Source: Palsa-360 sp963710315 (GTDB lineage: Bacteria; Acidobacteriota; Terriglobia; Acidiferrales; UBA7541). From it: 64,000 nt of DNA. The position numbers were made by a program, and so were the translations under genes. Below are positions 53,945 through 62,370 of the stretch, piece by piece. Where the stretch lies: contig CAVPZW010000007.1 in NCBI GenBank assembly GCA_963710315.1, positions 310,001 through 374,000 on the forward strand, in the 5' to 3' direction. Under the pieces are notes generated by a model. That model saw nothing but the letters and a program-made list of their open reading frames with translations. It was not told where the DNA came from and did no database searches. Position 1 is the first letter of the stretch. Every line of letters starts with the position of its first letter.

Positions 53945-53986
53945 AACCAGAAGGTCGGGTGTTCGAATCACCCCGGGCGCACCACT
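53945..53986 (+). repeat. 42-bp direct repeat, right copy (tRNA-Arg 3' half)
   Basis: Identical to 52860-52901, including the encoded CCA. It is only a half tRNA: the upstream sequence is the REP repeat, so it cannot fold into a tRNA. Gene finders translate it into a well-known spurious peptide (GVIRTPDLL); I leave that out. Confidence 0.95.
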
Positions 53987-54100
53987 CGTCAAAATTAACT
54001 ATTTTTCCAACGGAATTGATGAAGTTAGGATGACCACATCACCGATTTGGTGCAGCAACTGGACGCGCACTGAGATCTGCTCCCGAATGAAATGCGCGAC

Positions 54101-54290
54101 TGGGCGGCCCGGCCTTTGAATTGGAATTTATGAATTGGAATTACGGTACCCCCGTGCTTCCAATTTTGAAAGGCGGCGCATTTGCAATGCTCCTCTAGGC
54201 GCGTCAAGTCGAACGAAAAGGCCCGCCCTTGAAAAACGTCAATGACGGGCCACCCCAAGTTCAACCACAAAGCCCGGGCCACCCGTCCTG
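54101..54290. repeat. two REP-family copies in inverted orientation without transposase
   Basis: A plus-oriented copy (about 54101-54173: GGCGGCCCGGCCTTTGAATT ... GAAAGGCGGCG) faces a minus-oriented copy (about 54215-54290: GGCCCGCCCTTGAAAAACGTC ... CACCCCAAGTTCA ... GGGCCACCCG). The arrangement mirrors the RAYT cassette but the interval holds only about 40 bp, i.e. a non-autonomous pair (BIME-like). Confidence 0.8.
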
Positions 54291-54366
54291 TTCGCGTCGG
54301 TGATGCTGACATGCAGCTTTCGATGAGCAAATCAAAGTCAAAAGCCCCACCTGTCAAGCGGCGTGA

Positions 54367-54478
54367 AAGATGGGCCACCCGGAAGTTCAAAGGCTGGCCC
54401 ACCCGCCCGAAGTTCAAAGTCAAAGGCCGGGCCACCCGCCACCCCAACTTCGAGTTCAAAGGCTGGGCCACCCGCCAA
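54367..54478. repeat. short tandem array of GGGCCACCCG units
   Basis: Four partial units, each GGGCCACCCG followed by 10-25 bases containing AAGTTCAAAG, sit side by side. They are half-copies of the REP family and end exactly where the RHS fragment at 54479 begins. Unequal unit lengths and no cas genes exclude CRISPR. Confidence 0.75.
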
Positions 54479-54599
54479 GCACACCGCCCGAGGAATTGGC
54501 TTCCTCGATGAGGTTGTCCCCGTCGTAGGCGAAGACGCTCGTGGCTGCCGTGGAAGATTTCTCGATACGGCGTCTGAAAGGATCGTACTTGAAGGTGTC
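54479..54599 (-). pseudogene. RHS core fragment, cut by the repeat array
   Basis: Right after the stop codon of the exported protein, the minus strand reads DTFKYDPFRRRIEKSS ... VFAYDGDNLIEEANSSGGV. This aligns with TFKYDPLGRRIYKSSSSGTS and VYAYDGADLIEEANSSGGV in the RHS gene at 55355-57148. It then runs into the GGGTGGCCC repeat and stops. A core fragment downstream of a tip/immunity pair is typical of an orphan RHS module whose own tip has been lost. Confidence 0.8.
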
Positions 54600-55395
54600 A
54601 CTCGATTTCGACAACTGAACTGTTGGCCTCAATTCGTTTGCGCAGATCCACTCGGATCGACTTCAGTGGCAGGTCTTTACCCCACTCAACTGTATCCTCG
54701 CCGGAACACGATCGATGCACAGTGAAAGTTACCATTTCACCGGCGCCCGGAAGGACTGCATCGATCTTGTCCGTAAACTGGGAAAAGTTCGCGACTCTTA
54801 TTTGAAGGCGCTTATGCAACATTTCCATCGCTGCATGCTGAATCTGGGCGATGCGTCGAGTTCTGAATTGTGGATCCACGTGAAATAGTTCGGCGGGATC
54901 AGAACTGATCGCCAGGTCTTGATCTTGCCTCTTGGCATGAGAAGTGAAGTCGGAAAATCGAGACATCTGCTGCGCCATGTATTCATCCGAACTAAGTCTT
55001 TTCCCTCCTGGGGACCATTGCCACGGCGACCATGTAATCCAGAGTTGCTCCTCCGAGACCAAAAGAACACGCCCTGAGCAGAATCGATATTCAAAAACCG
55101 AGTTCAACTCTGGAACAATCGCTAAGGCATCGAATTCCGAAACCGTTTGATCACGTTTGGCGTTATCTGCTTCAAAAATTATTAGTCGCATTTCGGTGCT
55201 GGGCAAAGGAATTCCATCCCAGAAACTTCGCTCCCCCACGTCGGCTTTTATTCCGTTCGCGATATTAGAACGGGCGACAGACACCTCGTGCCCCATAGTC
55301 GTTGGGGCGGAACTTTGGGCCTGGGTCAGAAAGCCGATTGCAAAGCACAGAAAACTAGTGCGAATAATCTGTATAATTGAAGAATACTTGATCAT
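54598..55395 (-). CDS. exported protein of unknown family, candidate immunity protein for the RHS tip
   Basis: ATG 55395 follows GGGAGCGGAA and lies 41 bp inside the RHS gene's 3' end, so the two are translationally linked. The 265-residue product has a signal peptide (IIQIIRTSFLCFAIGFLTQAQS) and a soluble mature part without a known motif (two Cys, many charged residues). A periplasmic partner fits the idea that the RHS tip attacks peptidoglycan. No other gene separates them. Function by position only; homology unknown. Confidence 0.6.
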   Translation of the reverse strand: MIKYSSIIQIIRTSFLCFAIGFLTQAQSSAPTTMGHEVSVARSNIANGIKADVGERSFWDGIPLPSTEMRLIIFEADNAKRDQTVSEFDALAIVPELNSVFEYRFCSGRVLLVSEEQLWITWSPWQWSPGGKRLSSDEYMAQQMSRFSDFTSHAKRQDQDLAISSDPAELFHVDPQFRTRRIAQIQHAAMEMLHKRLQIRVANFSQFTDKIDAVLPGAGEMVTFTVHRSCSGEDTVEWGKDLPLKSIRVDLRKRIEANSSVVEIE

Positions 55396-57148
55396 TTCCG
55401 CTCCCACCTTGGGGCACTTGGAGATAGTTGTTACCTACTCCGATTCCGCCTGGTACCGCTGCAGGGGCAATGTACCCGGCTGCTATACCATTTCTCATCC
55501 ACTGCGGAGCCCCGATGCTAGTATCGAAGTAAAATAGCGCGTCAGTGTTAGTACCGTTCGGTTGCTGTGCCCCTATTGCCGCCAAGAGAGCATTCTTGTA
55601 ACTTTGGCATTCCGCTGCATCGAGGTTGCCGACTTTGTCCGAATTGCTGACACGATTGAATTTCGTACCACCGGGTGCAACGAATTTCTTATAGATCACT
55701 TCAATTATTGTCTTGCCGAACTCTCCTGGATTGCCGTAATTTGCGTCGTTCACGACAACAGAAGCAACGGCAAGGTCGCCCGATGATGAACCGTTTCCCT
55801 CGGCATACACCAATTGGGCCAGCTTTGCAGTAGTTGGATCACTTGGAAAAACAGCGTCACATTTCTTCTTCGGATCTGGAGGGCACAGCCCCGAAGGATC
55901 TGTGCTATTTACGGGACCATTCGAAACATACCGGTAAGAGTTGATCCCACCCTCAATGCCGATCGGATCTTCGCCGACGAAGCGTCCAGTGGACGGGTCA
56001 TAGTATCTAGCACGGTAGTAATACAATCCTGTTTCGGTATCGAGCTCGCGACCGGTATATTGGAAGGAGTTTGTAAGTGAGCCTGCCGACCCAGTAAGTT
56101 TCCCAAATGAATCGTATGTGTAAGTTTGTGCCAAGGAACCGCTCGTGTTGGTTAGCGATGTAATCGAGCCCAATGCGTCAGCTTCATAGTAGCTCGTTGC
56201 GGTTCCACGAAGCATGGCGAGGGATTCATCGACGGCCTCTCCTTGGGCGTAACGTGACACAACGCCCCCAGAACTATTGGCTTCCTCAATGAGGTCTGCA
56301 CCGTCGTAAGCGTAGACGCTGGTACCAGAGGACGAAGATTTGTAGATGCGCCTTCCCAATGGATCATATTTGAACGTGATTGTCCCGCCGCTGCCGGGCA
56401 GCGCCACGCTCGTGAGGCGGTTCTCGAAGTCCCAAGTGTAGCTCGTCGTGTTCGAGCCAACTACCTTCGTCAGCGTGTTGCCGTTGCTGTCGTAGGTGTA
56501 GCTGGCGTTGGAATTGGCTGTCATTTCGTTCGATGCGTTTGTGGTGTACGACGACACCCCGAGCGACGCTGTACGGTTGCCCACCGCGTCGTAGCTGTAA
56601 CTCTCGGTTGTGCTCGATCCCTGCATCGTTTGCGTCAACTGATAAATCGCGTCATACGTGTAATTCGACGTGACCGCTGCGAGCTGGTCCACCTTCGCTG
56701 TTCTGTTTCCAGCAGAATCCAACGTATAGCTCGCGCCGTCAATGGTACTCCCGGACAGCTGGTGCAGCACCGATTGCAAGCGCGACAGATTGTCGTAGGC
56801 GTAATTCGTGGTCACGCTGTTGGGCCGAGTCATCTGCGTGCGCCGCGACAGCGCATCATAGCTGAACCCGAACGAACCGCTGCCAAACGCTGACGGCGGA
56901 GCAAGCGACGTCAGCCGGTTCAGCGTGTCATAGGTGTAGGCCGTGGCCCCGCTCTCCGGGTCCGTGAACCCGGTGCGGTTGGACGCCGCGTCATAGGCAT
57001 AGGCGTTCGTGAAGCTGCGGCTGGTGAGGAAGCTGTAGCTGGTGGTGGTGCCGATCAGCCGCCCCATGTTGTCATAGGCAAATGCGTAGGTCCCCGTGGG
57101 ATCGTTTACCGCCGTAATCTTGCCCACCAGGTCGTAGGTGTAATCCAC
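55355..57148 (-). CDS. RHS-repeat protein, 5'-truncated, with a SleB-like C-terminal tip
   Basis: The frame encodes about ten YD/RHS repeats (YTYDLVGKITAVNDPTG, YAYDAASNRTGFTDP and on), the core end EADALGSITSLTNTSGSLAQ ... YDSFGKLTG, LYYYRARYYDPSTGRFVGEDPIGIEGG, and the signature NSYRYVSNGPVNSTDPSGL near residue 420. After it comes a 175-residue tip with LAQLVYAEGNG and ALFYF, resembling SleB-type cell-wall hydrolases. RHS proteins usually exceed 1,200 residues; here the upstream part is missing because REP repeat copy 57190-57256 cuts the frame, so GTG 57148 is a nominal start. The tip may be a toxin, with the overlapping next gene as its immunity. Confidence 0.8.
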   Translation of the reverse strand: MDYTYDLVGKITAVNDPTGTYAFAYDNMGRLIGTTTSYSFLTSRSFTNAYAYDAASNRTGFTDPESGATAYTYDTLNRLTSLAPPSAFGSGSFGFSYDALSRRTQMTRPNSVTTNYAYDNLSRLQSVLHQLSGSTIDGASYTLDSAGNRTAKVDQLAAVTSNYTYDAIYQLTQTMQGSSTTESYSYDAVGNRTASLGVSSYTTNASNEMTANSNASYTYDSNGNTLTKVVGSNTTSYTWDFENRLTSVALPGSGGTITFKYDPLGRRIYKSSSSGTSVYAYDGADLIEEANSSGGVVSRYAQGEAVDESLAMLRGTATSYYEADALGSITSLTNTSGSLAQTYTYDSFGKLTGSAGSLTNSFQYTGRELDTETGLYYYRARYYDPSTGRFVGEDPIGIEGGINSYRYVSNGPVNSTDPSGLCPPDPKKKCDAVFPSDPTTAKLAQLVYAEGNGSSSGDLAVASVVVNDANYGNPGEFGKTIIEVIYKKFVAPGGTKFNRVSNSDKVGNLDAAECQSYKNALLAAIGAQQPNGTNTDALFYFDTSIGAPQWMRNGIAAGYIAPAAVPGGIGVGNNYLQVPQGGSGNDQVFFNYTDYSH

Positions 57149-57189
57149 CGCCGTCGAGTCTGGATAAGTCTTCGAGGTAAGCCGGTTCA

Positions 57190-57256
57190 GCGGGCGGGTG
57201 GCCCGGCCTTTGAATTGGAATTTAGGGTGCCCCGTCTTTCGAATTGTGAAAGGCGG
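57190..57256 (+). repeat. REP-family copy truncating the RHS gene
   Basis: GCGGGTGGCCCGGCCTTTGAA and GGGTGCCCCGTCTTTCGAAT through GGCGGGGGTTTT match the left arm of the RAYT cassette (53164-53234) with a few differences. The RHS reading frame stays open through the repeat but nothing RHS-like remains upstream of it. Confidence 0.85.
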
Positions 57257-57301
57257 GGGTTTTGCATCGACAGCTGCGATCCCTCACGCACGCAGAACAC
57301 T

Positions 57302-58168
57302 TCACATTTTAAATCCAAACAACTTGAGCGCATTTTCCTTGAGGATCAGGGGGCGCACTTCGTCTCGGATGGCGATCTTCTCGAAGTCGGCCATCCAGCG
57401 GTCTGGCGTGATCAGCGGGTAGTCCGAGCCGAACAGGACTTTGTTCTTCAGCAGCGTGTTTGCGTACTGGATGAGGGTTGCGGAGAAATACTTTGGCGAC
57501 CAGCCGGAGAGATCGATATAGACGTTGGGCTTGTGCAGGCAGATGGAAATGGCCTCGTCCTGCCAGGGAAAGGACGGGTGGGCCATGATGATTGGCATGG
57601 AGGGAAAGTCCACGGCCACGTCGTCGATGGGCATGGGTTGCCCGTACTTCAAGTGCACGCCGCCTCCGCCGGGCATGCCCGTGCCGATGCCGCTATGCCC
57701 GGTATGAAAAATCACCGGCAGCCTGGCCTCGGCGAAGACTTCGTACAGAGGGTAGGCCAGGCGATCGTTGGGAAAAAATTGCTGGACGGGCGGATGAAGT
57801 TTCAATCCGCGTATCTTCCCTTCGGACACCAGGCGCTTGGCTTCCTGCACGCCATGCGCGCCGCGATGCGGGTCGATGCTGGCAAAGGGGATGGCGATAT
57901 CGGAATTGCGTTCGGCGAAGCGCACCACTTCATCGTTGGACACCTGCGGCCTTCCGGTCAGCCGCTCGTCCACCGTGAAAATTACGAAGGCAATTTTTCT
58001 GGAGCGGTAGTACTCGGCCAGCGCGCCGGCATCGCGCGCGGCGCCGCTTTCGCCAAAATATTTTTTGGCCGCGGCGTCCGCCTCCGTGCCCGCGTCGGTA
58101 TGCTCCATGTGAACGTGCACATCGAAAGCCACGAGCGACTGCACGTCGATGCGCGAAGAGGAATTCAT
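57302..58168 (-). CDS. amidohydrolase-2 family metal-dependent hydrolase/decarboxylase
   Basis: Start ATG 58168 overlaps the stop of the ligase gene by ATGA, so a much longer upstream frame is not used. The 288-residue protein has AFDVHVHMEH (first metal ligands), LKLHPPVQQFFPND, PVIFHTGHSGIGTG, MAHPSFPWQDEA, and GSDYPLITPDRW (late Asp), as in amidohydrolase-2 proteins that include ACMSD and gamma-resorcylate decarboxylase. In an operon with a feruloyl-CoA-synthetase-like enzyme it might decarboxylate or hydrolyse an aromatic or muconate-type intermediate. Substrate unknown. Confidence 0.85.
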   Translation of the reverse strand: MNSSSRIDVQSLVAFDVHVHMEHTDAGTEADAAAKKYFGESGAARDAGALAEYYRSRKIAFVIFTVDERLTGRPQVSNDEVVRFAERNSDIAIPFASIDPHRGAHGVQEAKRLVSEGKIRGLKLHPPVQQFFPNDRLAYPLYEVFAEARLPVIFHTGHSGIGTGMPGGGGVHLKYGQPMPIDDVAVDFPSMPIIMAHPSFPWQDEAISICLHKPNVYIDLSGWSPKYFSATLIQYANTLLKNKVLFGSDYPLITPDRWMADFEKIAIRDEVRPLILKENALKLFGFKM

Positions 58169-60048
58169 TTCGGCTCCTTCGATAAAGTGAGGACGTGCGC
58201 GGGAACAGGTTCGCGATAGAGATCCTCGACCAGCGCGGCGCGTTTCGCCAGCACCGTTTTTTGATTGATGGAACCCTTGTCGGTAATCTCCTGCGCTTCC
58301 ACCGAGGGCGGCGTGTCCAGCAGGGTGGCGCGATCGATGCGAGTGGTGCTGCCGGTGCTGGCGCAGGCGAAGGAATCGAGCCGCTCCTGAAACGCAGCGC
58401 GAACCTCGGGCCGCGCAAGAATCTGCGAGGCGGTCGCGTCCGGCGGCAAGTCCGCGCAAAGCGCCCTGCACGCCTGCAACGCCGGAAAAAACATGGCCGT
58501 CGTAAAATCCCGGTCCGGCCCCGCAAGGACAACGTCGTGCACAAGGCTTCCGAAATGAGCCAGCAGGCGCATTCGCATGGGGCCGACCCTCACCCAAGTG
58601 CCCGTGGAATTTTTGAAATCTTCGTTCAACCGCCCGTCGAAAAGGAAACCTTTCAGCGGGTCGTGCGGATCGGCAAACTTGATGGCGTCGCCCAGACAAT
58701 AATAATTCTCTTCATCAAAGGCCGCCGCGGTCAATTCCGGGCGCCGCCAAAAACCGGGAGTGATGGACGGCCCGCGCAAACGCGCCTCCAGCTTTTCTTC
58801 CACCGGAACAAGCTTTAGTTCCACGCCCGGCACAGGCAATCCCAGCGAGCCGGACGAAGCGCCTTCCCTGCCCGTGGAGAGCGCGAAGGGAGCGCTTTCC
58901 GTTGCGCCCAATCCTGTGACCACCAGAATTTCTTCGCCGCAAGTTTCAAACGCCAGGTCCTGCAGCGCGTCCCAAATGTGCTGGCTGAGTCCGGCGGCAG
59001 CGAAAAAAAGCAGATTCAATCGGCTGAAGAAATTCTTGCGCAACGCCGCATCGCTTCGCAGATGCCCGATGAGCATCTCGTATCCCTTGGGCACGTTGAA
59101 ATACGCGGTGGTGGCGATTTCGCGCAGGTTGCGAACTGTCTCGCCAAACAATTCGGGCGTGGGCCTGCCCGCGTCAATGTACAGCGAGCCGCCGTTGTAC
59201 AGCGCGATGCCAAAATTGTGGCTGCCGCCAAAGGTGTGATTCCAAGGCAGCCAGTCGCACAGCACTGGCGGCGCGTCTCCCAGCGAAGGCATCATTTGCA
59301 GCAGCATTTGCTGGTTCGAGCAAAGCATGCGATGCGTGGTGATCACGCCTTTGGGCAGGCCGGTCGAGCCGGAGGTGTACAGAATTTTTGCGATGGAGTC
59401 CGGCCCGGTCCGCCGGTTAGCTTCGTCCACTGCCGCGGACGGCTCGGAACTTTCCAATTCCGCAAGGGAGATGGAAGGCATTCCATCGGGACGAGATCTG
59501 TGATGGACAATCTGCGCGTCGCCCTGCGAAACGGCACGCAGCGCGGGAGCGAAACGCGCGGCGTCGTCCGCGAACACCATGGCCGGCGCGAAGTTCCGCC
59601 ACACGTGGGAAAGCGCCGCGAATTCCTTCACGGCCAGCGAATATGCCGGCGCGATCGGCGCGTACGGAATGCCCGCATACATTGCCGCCAGTGCCAGCAG
59701 TCCGTGCTCGATACTGTTTCCGGAGAGAATCATCAGCGGCTTTTCCGCCGAAAGGCCGCGATCGACGAGGCCGCGGGCCAGCCTGCGCACGCGCGCCAGG
59801 GACTCGGCGTAGGTCACGCTGCGCCACTGGCCGTCCGGCGCGCGCTCTGCGAGAAAAATTCGGCCGGGCGCCTGTGCCGCCCACGATTCCAGCCGATCGG
59901 TGACGCGCGCGGGATACTCGCCAAGCGGCTGCGGCGAGCGCACGTAGATCACGCCGTTCTCGCGGCGATCCACGATGGCTTGCAGCGAGGCAACGCGCAC
60001 GGCGCGCACAGGTCTTTTGGTCAGCGATGGCACGCGTTCATTCTCCAT
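58165..60048 (-). CDS. feruloyl-CoA-synthetase-like acyl/aryl-CoA ligase
   Basis: The 627-residue AMP-forming enzyme opens with VYVRSPQPLG-like IYVRSPQPLGEYPARVTDRLESWAAQAPGRIFLAERA, the start I know from feruloyl-CoA synthases. It has the P-loop ILYTSGSTGLPKGV near residue 230, DWLPWNHTFGGSHNFGI, GLGATESAPF, and ITPGFWRRPELTAAAFDEENYYCLGDAIKF; the C-terminal Lys region is DKGSINQKTVLAKRA. It would activate ferulate, caffeate or a related acid with CoA and ATP. It is second in an operon after the FadB-like gene (3-bp gap) and overlaps the hydrolase gene. Confidence 0.88.
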   Translation of the reverse strand: MENERVPSLTKRPVRAVRVASLQAIVDRRENGVIYVRSPQPLGEYPARVTDRLESWAAQAPGRIFLAERAPDGQWRSVTYAESLARVRRLARGLVDRGLSAEKPLMILSGNSIEHGLLALAAMYAGIPYAPIAPAYSLAVKEFAALSHVWRNFAPAMVFADDAARFAPALRAVSQGDAQIVHHRSRPDGMPSISLAELESSEPSAAVDEANRRTGPDSIAKILYTSGSTGLPKGVITTHRMLCSNQQMLLQMMPSLGDAPPVLCDWLPWNHTFGGSHNFGIALYNGGSLYIDAGRPTPELFGETVRNLREIATTAYFNVPKGYEMLIGHLRSDAALRKNFFSRLNLLFFAAAGLSQHIWDALQDLAFETCGEEILVVTGLGATESAPFALSTGREGASSGSLGLPVPGVELKLVPVEEKLEARLRGPSITPGFWRRPELTAAAFDEENYYCLGDAIKFADPHDPLKGFLFDGRLNEDFKNSTGTWVRVGPMRMRLLAHFGSLVHDVVLAGPDRDFTTAMFFPALQACRALCADLPPDATASQILARPEVRAAFQERLDSFACASTGSTTRIDRATLLDTPPSVEAQEITDKGSINQKTVLAKRAALVEDLYREPVPAHVLTLSKEPK

Positions 60049-60050
60049 AC

Positions 60051-62207
60051 CTAAATGTTTTGCTCGGCATCATATTCCCGGAAACTCTTGCCTTCCGCGG
60101 CCAGGCGCTGCAACAACGGAGCGGGCTTCCAGCGCTGGCCCAACTCCCTTTCAAATTGGCATATGCGATCGTAAATACGGCGCAGCCCCACGGTGTCGGC
60201 GTAAAACATGGGGCCGCCGCGCCACGCGGGAAATCCATAGCCGTTGATGTAGATGACGTCGATATCCGCAGCCCTTTGCGCGCCGCCTTCCTGCAATATC
60301 CGCGCGCCCTCGTTGATCAATCCGTAGAGCGAGCGCTCCACAATTTCCTCGTCGCTGAACTCGCGCTGTGCGATTCCAGCCTCGCGCGCCGACTCTCGAA
60401 TCAGGCGCAAAACTTCCGGATCGGGCGCCGGCTTGCGGTCTTCGCCATACAAATACCAACCCTTCCCGGTCTTCTGCCCGTAGCGGCCCATTTCGCACAG
60501 CTTGTCCGCCACCAGCGGTTTGCGCGCGCCCGGCTCGGAAAAATGGCCCAGTTCCCTGCGCACGCGCCAGGCCACGTCGATGCCGGCCATGTCGTCCACT
60601 TCGAAAATTCCCATGGCCATGCCAAATTGCGTGAGCGCTCGGTCCACTTGCTGCGGCGTGGCGCCCTCTTCCACAAGAAATTGCGCTTCGTACATGTAAG
60701 GAAACATCATGCGGTTGCCGACGAATGCCGGACCGTTCTTCACCACCACGCCAACCTTGGACAGCCGCTTGGCCAGCGCCAACGCTGTCGCCAGTGTTTC
60801 TTTTTTCGTGGCGCGCCCGCGCACGATCTCCAGCAGGCGCATCACATTGGCGGGGCTGAAGAAATGCAGCCCCACCACATTTTCGGGATGCCCGGTTACG
60901 CCGGCGATTTCGTCGATGTCCAGCGTGGAGGTGTTCGAAGCGAGAATGCAATCGGGTTTGGTACGCGTCGTGAGTTCGGAAAAAACCTGCTTCTTGGTTT
61001 CCATGTTTTCGAACACGGCTTCGATCACCAGGTCTGCCGTTTCGAAACCGGCGTAGTCCAGTTGCGGATGAATCCGCGCCATACGCTCGGCAACCCCCTC
61101 CAGAGTGAAGCGCCCGCGCTTGACCGACGCGTCGTAGTTTCGCCGAATGGCCGCAACGCCGGCGTCCAGCGCGTCCTGGCGCGATTCCTTCAGCAAGACT
61201 GGAATGCCCGCATTGGCGCAGGCCATGGCGATGCCGCCGCCCATGGTCCCGGCGCCCACGATGGCAATGCGCTCGAGCGGCGCGACGGCCGTGTCCTTGC
61301 CAATGCCGGGAACTTTGGCCACGCCTCGCTCGGCGAAAAATGCGTGGATCAGCGCGCGGCACTGCTGCGACTCGACACACTCCTGAAATAGCTGGCGCTC
61401 GCGTGCGCAGCCCTCTTCGAATGGCAGCGATGCAGCCGCCTCAATTGCTTCAATTGCTTTCAGAGGCGCCGTCAAATTGCGCTTTGTCTTGCGCGCCAGC
61501 TCGCGCCCCGCAGCCAGCGCTTCTTGCAACGTGCCGTGGGCTTTTACGTGTACGGTCAATTCTCGCGTTTTGCGATGAGGGGGTCCAACCGCCACCATGC
61601 GCCGAGCGAATGCCGCCGCCTCAATTCTTAGATCACCCTGAACAATGGCATCGATGATTCCTGCCGCCAGCGCATCGTCCGCCTTAACTGGCTTGCCGGA
61701 AACGCACATCTCGATGGCCTTCTCGACGCCAGCGAGGCGCGGTAGCCGCTGCGTGCCTTCCGCTCCCGGAATGATGCCGAGATTCACTTCGGGCTGCCCG
61801 AGTTGAGCGTCCTTCACGGCCACGCGGTAGTGCCCTGCCATGGCCAGTTCCATTCCGCCGCCCAGTGCCGTGCCGTGAATGGCCATCACCACGGGCTTGG
61901 AACAATCTTCGATTCTCTTGAACAAATCGTGCATGCTCGGCGCGCCCGCGCCTTTACCCCACGCCATATCTTCGAGCTGCTTGATGTCCGCGCCCGCCAC
62001 GAATGTTTTCCCCGCTCCCATCAGAACAATCGAGCGCACGCCGGCATCCGCATCGGCCGTTTCGATGGCGCGGGCAATCCCCTCCGGCACGCCCGCGCCT
62101 AGCGCATTGACGGGAGGATTGTTCACTTCGATCAGGGCGACGCCATCCTGAAGCGTTGTCCGCACCAACTCGCCGCGCCCCTCCGCCGAATTATCCGCAA
62201 CGTTCAA
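60051..62207 (-). CDS. FadB/EHHADH-type enoyl-CoA hydratase and 3-hydroxyacyl-CoA dehydrogenase fusion
   Basis: The 718-residue protein has an N-terminal enoyl-CoA hydratase domain (ALIEVNNPPVNALGAGV, FVAGADIKQLEDMAWG, HGTALGGGMELAMAGHYRVA, PEVNLGIIPGAEGTQRLPRL with catalytic Glu), and then a 3-hydroxyacyl-CoA dehydrogenase from about residue 300 (IVGAGTMGGGIAMACANAGIPVLL; CILASNTSTLDIDEIAG; HFFSPANVMRLLEIVRG). C-terminal domains follow (DDMAGIDVAWRVRRELG ... GRYGQKTGKGWYLY). It hydrates and oxidises enoyl-CoA esters; with the CoA ligase it could shorten hydroxycinnamoyl-CoA side chains by beta-oxidation. First gene of the operon. Confidence 0.92.
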   Translation of the reverse strand: MNVADNSAEGRGELVRTTLQDGVALIEVNNPPVNALGAGVPEGIARAIETADADAGVRSIVLMGAGKTFVAGADIKQLEDMAWGKGAGAPSMHDLFKRIEDCSKPVVMAIHGTALGGGMELAMAGHYRVAVKDAQLGQPEVNLGIIPGAEGTQRLPRLAGVEKAIEMCVSGKPVKADDALAAGIIDAIVQGDLRIEAAAFARRMVAVGPPHRKTRELTVHVKAHGTLQEALAAGRELARKTKRNLTAPLKAIEAIEAAASLPFEEGCARERQLFQECVESQQCRALIHAFFAERGVAKVPGIGKDTAVAPLERIAIVGAGTMGGGIAMACANAGIPVLLKESRQDALDAGVAAIRRNYDASVKRGRFTLEGVAERMARIHPQLDYAGFETADLVIEAVFENMETKKQVFSELTTRTKPDCILASNTSTLDIDEIAGVTGHPENVVGLHFFSPANVMRLLEIVRGRATKKETLATALALAKRLSKVGVVVKNGPAFVGNRMMFPYMYEAQFLVEEGATPQQVDRALTQFGMAMGIFEVDDMAGIDVAWRVRRELGHFSEPGARKPLVADKLCEMGRYGQKTGKGWYLYGEDRKPAPDPEVLRLIRESAREAGIAQREFSDEEIVERSLYGLINEGARILQEGGAQRAADIDVIYINGYGFPAWRGGPMFYADTVGLRRIYDRICQFERELGQRWKPAPLLQRLAAEGKSFREYDAEQNI

Positions 62208-62370
62208 TGTCAGCCCTCCCTTTTTCTCTCGCGCATCAAACCAGGACTTGCGAATCTCTCAACCATTGCCCGAAAACTTCATACTCCCTATAACTTAACT
62301 TTACTCGGAACTGGACATTTCGCAACCGTACAGCGCATCGCAATCCGGCGAAACACTTTACCTTTGTTTT

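Noticed and set aside
53546..53992. Minus-strand frame of 148 codons containing GVIRTPDLL
   Set aside because: It is a translation through the duplicated tRNA-Arg half and the REP arm, a well-known type of spurious gene call.
54367..54478. Tandem GGGCCACCCG units as a CRISPR array
   Set aside because: Units differ in length, spacers are not unique sequence and there are no cas genes; they are half-copies of the REP family.
54598..57148. Type VI secretion cluster around the RHS gene
   Set aside because: No VgrG, PAAR, Hcp or other T6SS component is visible; the RHS N-terminus is lost.
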